A stretch of 7,007 nucleotides of DNA from Caldilineae bacterium (GTDB lineage: Bacteria; Chloroflexota; Anaerolineae; J102), in contig DUEF01000084.1 of assembly GCA_011176555.1 (NCBI GenBank), positions 1 through 7,007 of the forward strand, written 5' to 3'. The notes under the pieces are model-generated. The model was not told the DNA's origin and ran no database searches. It saw only the letters and a list, made by a program, of their open reading frames with translations. Position numbers and translations under genes: made by a program. Of this stretch, positions 1-6,200 are shown in pieces (the stretch's first letter is position 1; the number at the start of each line of letters is the position of its first letter).

Positions 1-635
1 CGACCGAGCTTTCTGACTTCGCCCCGGCCGATCTTGCTATCGAGGCCATCACCGAAAATCTCGATCTCAAACAAAGCATCTTCCGCATCCTCGATGAAAC
101 GCTGCGGCCAGAAGTCGTCATCGCCAGCAACACCTCCTCGATCAGCATCGCCGCCCTGGCCGCGGTCACGGGCCGGGCTGACAAGGTGCTGGGCATGCAC
201 TTCTTCAACCCCGTGCCCGTCATGCCTTTGCTGGAGTTGGTGCGGGGCATCCTCACCAGTGACGAGACCATGGCCCTCGCCCGTGACATCGGCGCGCAGA
301 TGGGCAAGACGGTGGTCGTCGCCAAGGACAGCCCCGGATTCATTGTCAACCGCCTGCTCATCCCCTTCCTGATCGACGCCGTCAGAATTTACGAGGCGGA
401 TCTGGCCAGCAGGGAAGACATCGACACCGCCATCAAGCTGGGGCTCAACCACCCCATGGGACCGCTGACCCTGGCCGATTTCGTGGGCCTCGACACCACC
501 CTGTTCGTGGCCGACGTCCTGTACGAAGAATTTGGCGACCCCCGCTACAAAGCGCCGCCGCTGCTGCGCCAGATGGTCGCCGCCGGTCTGCTCGGCCGCA
601 AATCGGGCCGCGGCTTCTACGATTACAGGAAATAG
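1..635 (+). CDS. 3-hydroxybutyryl-CoA dehydrogenase, 5'-truncated by window edge
   Basis: This enzyme oxidises (S)-3-hydroxyacyl-CoA, typically 3-hydroxybutyryl-CoA, to the 3-oxoacyl-CoA with NAD(P)+, in cytoplasmic beta-oxidation or in the butyrate/PHB-type pathways. The visible frame begins at base 3 and gives 210 residues ending at TAG 633-635. By alignment from memory with the clostridial enzyme (about 282 residues), roughly 72 N-terminal residues carrying the GxGxxG nucleotide-binding loop lie outside the window. Catalytic residues are present at the family spacing: Ser in ASNTSS (fragment residue 45), His in GMHFFNP (66), Glu in LLELV (78) and Asn in FIVNR (116). These correspond to Ser137, His158, Glu170 and Asn208 of the human enzyme. 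The C-terminal helical domain shows NHPMGPL and ends in GRKSGRGFYDY, the usual terminus, so the gene is intact at its 3' end. The next gene starts 9 bases downstream. Family assignment is near certain; chain-length preference is not visible. Confidence 0.96.
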   Translation, partial: TELSDFAPADLAIEAITENLDLKQSIFRILDETLRPEVVIASNTSSISIAALAAVTGRADKVLGMHFFNPVPVMPLLELVRGILTSDETMALARDIGAQMGKTVVVAKDSPGFIVNRLLIPFLIDAVRIYEADLASREDIDTAIKLGLNHPMGPLTLADFVGLDTTLFVADVLYEEFGDPRYKAPPLLRQMVAAGLLGRKSGRGFYDYRK

Positions 636-644
636 CCCGACCAC

Positions 645-1424
645 TTGACTGTCACCAACACGCCGCCGCCTGGCGTCGTCGCCCGAGCGCGCCAGTTACT
701 GAAAAACGATCCGGTCACAGCGCTGGCGAACTACACCTGGATCAACAATGTCACGGTGGGCGCACCGTATTGCCGCTTCGCTTTCGAGGGCGATGAACAC
801 TGTTTGGCCCACCACCTGGCGCTGCCTTTCCCGGCCATCTCACTCGAAAGCGGTGATCCCGCCATCGTCTCCCGCCTGCTCGACGAGTTGATCCCGGCCG
901 CCCAGCTACCCCCCGACCAGCCGTTTTATTCCCTGGTTCCCGCGCGGCTCGCTCACATCTTGACGACGGTCACCGAGGTGCTGTCCGTGCGCCCCGAGTG
1001 GCTGATGCTCCATAATCCTGACCTCGGTCAGCAAAATACCGGCTCAGCCCGCCTGTTGGAAGCCGCTGACCTACCGGCCATGATCGCCTTGGCCCGCGCT
1101 GCCGACGCCATGGTTTTCGGCCCCGACACGTTTGCCCGCGGTGCGTTTTTCGGCATCGACAGCGACGGTGAGTTGATCGCCATGGGCGGGGTGCAAAACG
1201 AACTGTCCGGGTTCAGTGAAATCGGCTCGATTGTCACGCATCCCGCGCACCGTCGCCAAGGACACGCCAGCCAGATCGTGTCAGCACTCACCCGTCATCT
1301 GCACAACCGTAGCCAGCAGGCCTTCTTGGTTCTGTTTCAGGCCAACACCGCCGCGCTGGCGTTGTACCAAAAGCTACGCTTTGAGATCATAGGTGAATTG
1401 AAGCTGATTCGCTGGCGACGGTAG
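645..1424 (+). CDS. GNAT-family N-acetyltransferase (FR47-like C-terminal domain)
   Basis: The 259-residue protein has two parts. Residues 1-130 form a region I do not recognise, without a clear motif. Residues 135-259 form a GNAT domain that would transfer an acetyl group from acetyl-CoA to an amine. The pyrophosphate-binding motif A is VTHPAHRRQGHA (residues 197-208), matching the R/Q-x-x-G-x-G/A signature. It follows the strand SGFSEIGSI. Motif B is visible as the N234...ALYQKLRFE pattern (to residue 247), with Tyr241 in the usual general-acid position. The chosen start is a TTG at 645, the first possible start after the upstream stop; the frame is the same as that of the preceding dehydrogenase. 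The only purine-rich stretch upstream (AGGA at 627-630) is about 14 bases away, so the ribosome site is weak and translational coupling to the dehydrogenase is likely. A later start is possible. The substrate cannot be inferred; the acyl-CoA enzyme next door is only suggestive. Confidence 0.88.
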   Translation: MTVTNTPPPGVVARARQLLKNDPVTALANYTWINNVTVGAPYCRFAFEGDEHCLAHHLALPFPAISLESGDPAIVSRLLDELIPAAQLPPDQPFYSLVPARLAHILTTVTEVLSVRPEWLMLHNPDLGQQNTGSARLLEAADLPAMIALARAADAMVFGPDTFARGAFFGIDSDGELIAMGGVQNELSGFSEIGSIVTHPAHRRQGHASQIVSALTRHLHNRSQQAFLVLFQANTAALALYQKLRFEIIGELKLIRWRR

Positions 1425-1525
1425 GGGCGACGCTTTCCCAGTGCGCGCGTTCGTCGAGCCGGTTAGTCGATAAGATTAGACATTCCTCGTCGCATGTGCC
1501 GGTGCGGAGAATGCGTCGTCCCTAC
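1421..1525. repeat. Imperfect inverted repeat filling the gap between the GNAT and DUF2231 genes
   Basis: GTAGGGGCGACGC at 1421-1433 is mirrored by GCGTCGTCCCTAC at 1513-1525, with one mismatch in 13. Pairing continues less perfectly inward, to about 1439 on the left and 1507 on the right (about 16 of 19). The left arm overlaps the last codon and stop of the GNAT gene. The 80 bases between the arms show no coding potential. The shape fits a small non-autonomous intergenic repeat or a long hairpin. No T-run follows it, so a role as intrinsic terminator is not supported. Confidence 0.55.
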
Positions 1526-1541
1526 ATCCAATTTCCCTACC

Positions 1542-1545
1542 GGAG
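1542..1545 (+). promoter_or_regulatory. Ribosome binding site of the DUF2231 gene
   Basis: GGAG lies 6 bases before the ATG at 1552. It is the clearest Shine-Dalgarno sequence in the window and fixes the start of this gene. The other complete genes here have weak or no visible site. Confidence 0.7.
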
Positions 1546-1551
1546 CAACCC

Positions 1552-1983
1552 ATGTCCCTCGACCTCCCTCTTCATCCCGGCATCGTTCATTACCCCATCG
1601 CCCTCCTCGTGGCCGGCGCGGTCGCCAGTTTGGTGTACGAATGGCGGCAAGTCCCCTGGCTGCGCTACTGGGGAACCGTCAGCCTCCTGGCCGGTTGGCT
1701 GCTGACCATCCTCGCCCTTATCACGGGGCTGGTGGAGAAAAACGCCATTCCGGCGGGCGCTCCGGCTGAGCAAGTCGCCAACCAACACACGACCGCCATG
1801 TTCACCATGTGGATTTTGTACGGACTGGCGTTGTACTGGCGCTATCGCTGGCGCGACGACATGCAGAGCGGCCACCGCCGCCTGATTTGGGCGACGCTGC
1901 TCATCCTGGCGACCTTGATTCTCTTGCTTGCCGGTCACCTCGGCGGCACCCTCGTCTACGAACTGGGCGTCGGCGTGAAATAG
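1552..1983 (+). CDS. DUF2231-type small integral membrane protein
   Basis: The 143-residue protein has four predicted membrane helices at about residues 12-29, 40-60, 82-96 and 110-127. It starts with LHPGIVHYPIALL, the hallmark N-terminal motif of DUF2231 proteins, and ends with AGHLGGTLVYELGVGV, the matching C-terminal motif. His8, His13, His79 and His129 lie at or near the helix ends and are the type of residue that could bind haem or metal, but this is inference. Family members are often found near cytochrome or copper-related genes; no such neighbour is visible here. The length is normal for the family. The start is supported by GGAG at 1542-1545. The biochemical role is unknown. A repeat-rich hairpin starts directly after the stop codon. 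Confidence 0.9.
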   Translation: MSLDLPLHPGIVHYPIALLVAGAVASLVYEWRQVPWLRYWGTVSLLAGWLLTILALITGLVEKNAIPAGAPAEQVANQHTTAMFTMWILYGLALYWRYRWRDDMQSGHRRLIWATLLILATLILLLAGHLGGTLVYELGVGVK

Positions 1984-2049
1984 TTGCGTGGTGCGTATTG
2001 CGTGACTCCAACCCAACGCACCACGCAATACGCGCCACGTAACACGCAA
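1984..2049. repeat. Nested inverted repeats of a GCGTATTGCGTG unit downstream of DUF2231
   Basis: TTGCGTGGTGCGT at 1984-1996 is perfectly complementary to 2016-2028 (13 bp, 19-base loop). GCGTATTGCGTG at 1993-2004 is also perfectly complementary to 2022-2033 (12 bp). A further CACGCAA at 2043-2049 can pair with TTGCGTG at 1984-1990. The segment therefore has two mutually exclusive hairpins built from one degenerate unit. It begins at the base after the stop codon, so it may protect or terminate the upstream transcript, but no U-tract is visible. The unit resembles short repeats scattered between genes in some filamentous bacteria. Confidence 0.65.
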
Positions 2050-2089
2050 TTCTTCATGCAACCCCCTGAATTCCAAAAGAGCCATAATC

Positions 2090-2950
2090 ATGCCACCAAG
2101 ATTCGGAGCGCACGTCAGCACGGCGGGCGGCGTCAGCAAGGCGTTCGGGCGCGCGGCCAGTATCGGCTGCGAGGCCATGCAGATCTTTACGCGCAACAAC
2201 AGCCGCTGGCACAGTAAACCGCTGGAGCCAAAGGAAATCGAACGCTGGTGGACGCTGGCGGGCGAGCTGGACATCCGGCCGGTCGCGTCTCACGCCTCCT
2301 ACCTGATCAACCTCAGTTCGCCCAAACCCGACCTCTGGCGTAAATCGATCGACGCCTTTGTCGACGAATTGCAACGGGCGGAAGCGCTCGGCTTGCTGGG
2401 CGTGGTCGTGCATCCCGGCTCGCACATGGGCGAAGGTGAGACTTGGGGCATTTCCCGCATCGCCGCGGCCCTCGATCAGTGCCACGAACGCACTGCCGGC
2501 TTCCAAACGTTGACCTTGCTCGAAACAACGGCCGGAACAGGACAGCATCTGGGCTATCGCTTCGAGCAACTCGGCGCCATGCGCGAACAGTGCGCCCAGC
2601 CGCAGCGGGTCGCCGTTTGTTTCGACACCTGCCATGTGCTGGCCGCGGGCTACGATTTTCGCAACGCCGCGGGCTACGCCAACGTCATGCAGGCATTCGA
2701 CGAACACATCGGACTCGATCTGCTCAAGTGTTTCCACTTCAACGACAGCAAGTTCGACCTGGGCAGCCGCAAAGACCGCCACGAACACATCGGCAAAGGC
2801 TACGTGGGCCTGGACGCCTTCCGCCTGATCATCAACGACCCTCGTTTCGTCCATGTGCCGATGTTGTTAGAAACGCCCAAGAGCAAAGACCTGCACGAGG
2901 ATGTGGAGAACCTGGCGGTGTTACGGGGGTTGGTGGAGAACCAGAATTAG
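2090..2950 (+). CDS. nfo: Deoxyribonuclease IV (AP endonuclease, endonuclease IV)
   Basis: This enzyme cleaves the DNA backbone 5' of abasic sites and removes 3'-blocking groups in base-excision repair, in the cytoplasm. The 286-residue protein has the length of E. coli Nfo (285). It starts with RFGAHVSTAGGVSKAF, the usual N-terminus, which supports ATG 2090. The whole chain is one xylose-isomerase-like TIM barrel. All nine residues of the trinuclear zinc site are visible at family spacing: His68 (ASHASY), His108 (VVVHPGSH), Glu145 (LLETTAG), Asp179 and His182 (FDTCH), His216 (FHFND), Asp229 and His231 (KDRHEHIGKG) and Glu261 (LLETP). The enzyme should therefore be active. The ribosome site is weak (AAAAGAG about 10 bases upstream). 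It appears to stand alone, with repeat-bearing gaps on both sides. No damage-responsive operator is recognisable upstream. Confidence 0.98.
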   Translation: MPPRFGAHVSTAGGVSKAFGRAASIGCEAMQIFTRNNSRWHSKPLEPKEIERWWTLAGELDIRPVASHASYLINLSSPKPDLWRKSIDAFVDELQRAEALGLLGVVVHPGSHMGEGETWGISRIAAALDQCHERTAGFQTLTLLETTAGTGQHLGYRFEQLGAMREQCAQPQRVAVCFDTCHVLAAGYDFRNAAGYANVMQAFDEHIGLDLLKCFHFNDSKFDLGSRKDRHEHIGKGYVGLDAFRLIINDPRFVHVPMLLETPKSKDLHEDVENLAVLRGLVENQN

Positions 2951-2957
2951 GTGGGCC

Positions 2958-2990
2958 AGGTGAGTCGCACTTGCGAAGTGCGACTCACCT
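2958..2990. repeat. Perfect 15-bp palindromic hairpin after nfo
   Basis: AGGTGAGTCGCACTT (2958-2972) and its exact complement (2976-2990) are separated by GCG. The stem is long and strong and starts 8 bases after the nfo stop. The bases after it on the + strand are CTAAAAATG, so no U-tract follows and a canonical rho-independent terminator is not supported. On the minus strand the T-run would precede the stem, which also does not fit. It could stabilise the nfo mRNA 3' end, or be a dispersed palindromic repeat. Confidence 0.75.
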
Positions 2991-2996
2991 CTAAAA

Positions 2997-3012
2997 ATGA
3001 CAGTTCTGTCAT
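2997..3012. promoter_or_regulatory. Short dyad, possible protein-binding site
   Basis: ATGACAG and CTGTCAT flank a central TT, giving two perfect 7-base half-sites. The two-base gap is too short for an RNA loop, so a DNA-binding dimer site is the likelier reading. It lies about 60 bases upstream of the -35 box of the large secreted-protein gene and 6 bases after the hairpin, so it could instead be part of one composite repeat with that hairpin. No cognate regulator is visible. Confidence 0.35.
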
Positions 3013-3070
3013 AAAGCTGGAGCAGGGGCTTTGTACGGATGAAAGTTTTATCATGGAGGCCGAAAACCCC

Positions 3071-3099
3071 TTGACGACCGGGTTTGGGGATGCTATGTT
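3071..3099 (+). promoter_or_regulatory. Sigma70-like promoter of the large secreted-protein gene
   Basis: TTGACG (3071-3076, 5 of 6 to consensus) and TATGTT (3094-3099, 4 of 6) are separated by exactly 17 bases. Transcription would start near 3106, giving a leader of about 34 bases before ATG 3140. AAACCC (3064-3069) and GGGTTT (3080-3085) form a small inverted repeat around the -35 box, which could be an operator but is short enough to be chance. Confidence 0.55.
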
Positions 3100-3139
3100 G
3101 GACTTGAGATAAACCCATCACTGATTGGATGCCCAACTT

Positions 3140-3253
3140 ATGCCCCGCAAAAAACGCTTGTCCCCACCCTCGCTCTTCACTCGGCCATTGGGCGTCGGCC
3201 TGACGCTGGCGCTGCTCCTCTTGCTCACAGCGACCACCCTTTTCGCCCTGGCC
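3140..3253 (+). other. Signal peptide of the large secreted protein
   Basis: A basic N-region (RKKR, residues 3-6, and Arg15) precedes a hydrophobic core of Leu, Ala and Thr from about residue 17 to 38. Cleavage could follow ALA at 36-38, though Pro at +1 disfavours that, or lie in the Ala/Ser-rich stretch up to residue 50. No lipobox cysteine is present, so a lipoprotein is excluded. Confidence 0.85.
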
Positions 3254-6200
3254 CCAACATCTGGATCGTCCGCCGCGCCCGCCGCAGCGAACAACACCTC
3301 CTGGCAACGCGCCTGGAAAGGCGACGGCTACGTTTACGCGCTGGTCGGGCGAGACGCGCAAGACCTGCTCGGCGTTGGATCGGAGGGCATGATCCTCAAC
3401 AGCAGCGATGGCGGCGAATCCTGGCACTACCAATCGCCCTACCCCGACCATGATCTGTACGATCTCAGCATGGTGGGGCTCAACCTCTGGGCGGTGGGAC
3501 AGAACGGCGTCATCCTCTACTCCGGCGATGGCGGCGTCAGTTGGCGAAAACTGAATGTTGGCCTGACCACCGACCTGCACGGCGTGCACTTCCTCAACGC
3601 CACCGATGGCTGGGCGGTGGGGGCCAGTGGCCTGATCGTGCACAGCAACGACGGCGGGAGCAGTTGGAACGCGCAGCCCAGCGGCGTCGGCGTCCAACTC
3701 CAGGCCGTCCGCATGTTCGCTGATGGCCTGCACGGCGTAGCCGTAGGTGCGGCGGGAACGCTCCTCACCAGCGCCGATGGCGGCGTCACCTGGAATCAGC
3801 ACGCGGGCCTCGTTCCCGACTGGGTCACGCTGCACGATGTCCATGTCGAAGGCGCACACGCCTGGGTGGCGGGTGATGGCGACAACATCCTGATCAGCAA
3901 CGACCAGGGCGCGACCTGGACCGCCCAAAAAGTGGGAACCGGCAAAGACCTGTTGGCAGTCGAGTTCGCCCCCGGCCAATCCCAGATCGGCTGGGCCGCG
4001 GGCCGCGACGGCAGCATCGCCCGCACCAGCGACGGCGGCGCAACCTGGCCCCTGCGCAGCAGCGGCGATCCCGGCTACGATCTGTATGGACTTGGCGTCG
4101 CCAACACCACCAGCGCCTGGGTGGGCGGCAGCGTGCAGGTTTCCAACGATGGCGATTGGGGCGGCCCGGTCAATCCCCAGAGTTGGTTTGTGTGGCGTAC
4201 GACCGATGGCTCTACCTGGGAGCACATGATCGGCGGCCACTACCCCCGTTTCTTCGCCGTTTTCGCTGCTTCCGACCAGGTGGCCTATGCCGTGGGCGAC
4301 CACGTGGCCGGGCTCAAGACCGAGGATGGCGGCTACAGTTGGCGCGAGCTTTACGACGAATTCCGCACCGATCCCGCCACGGTGGGAACAGCCAACCACA
4401 ACGGCTCCTGGCTGATGGCCATCAGTTGCGCACCCGGCTCCACCACAGATTGCCATGCCGTGGGGCGATTCGGCCTGGTGCTGCACACGACCGATGGCGG
4501 TGAATCCTGGCGGCGTGAGTACGCCCATCAATCCGATGGCACAGTCTACGGCCGTTATCTCTACGATATCAACCGCACATCCGCCAGCAAGGGGCTCACC
4601 ACCGGCACCCACCACTACTTCCGCACCAGCAACAACGGTGGCTCCTGGCAGGATGCGGACAACCTTGGTGGCACCCACACCGGTGTTGAATTGGACATGA
4701 TCTCGGAAAACACCGGGGCGATGGCCATTCTCAGGCCATACATGAAATATACGAGGGATGGAGGCGCCAGTTGGGCAAAACGTTCTCTGCCCGGACAATA
4801 CGGTTCCTGGCTGTACGAAGCAGTCGACGCCTACGATGTAAACCATGATGGCAATTTGGACGACGTCTGGTTGGCCGGCTGTGCCCGCGCCGACGGTGCT
4901 TGGGATCACCACGCTCCCTGCCAGTCAGCGATGGTCGTGCGCACAACCGACGGCGGTGTTTCCTGGCAGGATTTCGTGTTCGACGCCAGCGTACCCAAGC
5001 TCCTCGCCATCGAGATGCTCGACGCCACCACCGGCTGGGCGGTCGGCGTTGGCGGCTCTCTGGTCCACACCAGCGATGGCGGCGCCACCTGGAGCAAAAT
5101 CGATGTGCCGGCGGATGGCATTTTAGAAGGCGTGGATGTGTACGACGAGAATCTGGTTTATGCTGTCGGCGAGGAAAATGTGGTGTTTCTCTACAAACCG
5201 CTCTCCACGCAATCCGTCAGCGCGCCGCCGCAACAGAACACCACCACCGATGGCGATCTCGGCGACTGGACCGCAGCGGGGATCACGACGATCGATGCCG
5301 ACAGCGCCCATACCGTGGAGGGCGTTACGCCCGGCGCCGACGATCTCAGCGGCCGTTTGCGAGCGCGCTGGTGGGAGGATCGCCTCTTCCTGGCGGTCGA
5401 TGTCACGGACGATGTCGTGACCGGCGACGACCGGGTGGAGCTGGCGCTCGATGGTCTGGATGACGACAGCGGCGGGGGCGACGACGATCATGTCTTCCGT
5501 TTTTACGCCGATGGCCGCAGCGACGCGGACGGCGTAGCCGTGGTCAAGGCGCTCCAGACCCACGCCGGGGGTTACCGCCTGGAACTGGAGATCCCGGCCA
5601 GCGCCCTGGGAGATGATTTCAAAGCCGGGCGCACCGTGGGCATCAACCTCAGTCTGCACGATGACGATGGTGCAGGCATGGAAAGCGTTTTGATCTGGAC
5701 CGCTCCCACCCTGGCCGATACGCCCGAACTTTTTGCGACGATAACGTTCGCAGCTTTCGGCGGCGGCAGCCGCGCGATACGATCCTTACCGGCAGGCGCA
5801 ATCGATATCGATGGCGACCTCGGAGATTGGAGCACTGACGAAACCTTCACGCTCGACGCCACCACGGCGGACACCGTACAAGGAGAAGCCGCAGGCGCAG
5901 TCGATCTGCACGCCACCGTGCGCAGCCGCTGGTGGCCTGATTACGTTTTCATCGGCGTGCGCGTCTTCGATGACAACGTCCAAACCGGCGACGCCGCGCA
6001 TCTGGCCTTCGATGGCGATGACGATGGTCGCCAGGGCGGCCCTTACGATTGGAAAATGCGCATCGGCGCGGATGGCAGCGTCGAGGGCGGGTACAATGCT
6101 CTGGCCTTCATCACCCTCCTGCCCGACGGCTACGAACTCGAAGTGGCCATTCCCCAATCCATGCTCGGCGGCGTGCTGCAACACGAGCACACCTTGGGAT

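Noticed and set aside
1450..1480. Promoter for the DUF2231 gene (TAAGAT-like -10 near 1471)
   Set aside because: There is no convincing -35 box at 16-18 bases, so it does not stand out from background.
1537..2274. Minus-strand open frame of 245 codons across DUF2231 and the start of nfo
   Set aside because: It crosses two well-supported + strand genes and the repeat-rich gap between them, and shows no motif.
2054..2854. Minus-strand open frame of 266 codons opposite nfo
   Set aside because: The + strand encodes a complete endonuclease IV with all metal ligands; the antisense product has no recognisable domain.
2958..2990. Rho-independent terminator for nfo
   Set aside because: The stem is strong but the downstream bases are A-rich, not a U-tract, so only a hairpin or repeat is supported.
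3014..3033. AAAGC/GCTTT hairpin upstream of the secreted-protein promoter
   Set aside because: A 5-bp stem around a 10-base loop is expected by chance.
3302..5206. Sialidase catalytic domain suggested by the many Asp-boxes
   Set aside because: Asp-boxes are structural. The arginine triad and the other catalytic residues of sialidases are not apparent, and the GWAVG strands fit Ycf48-like repeats better.
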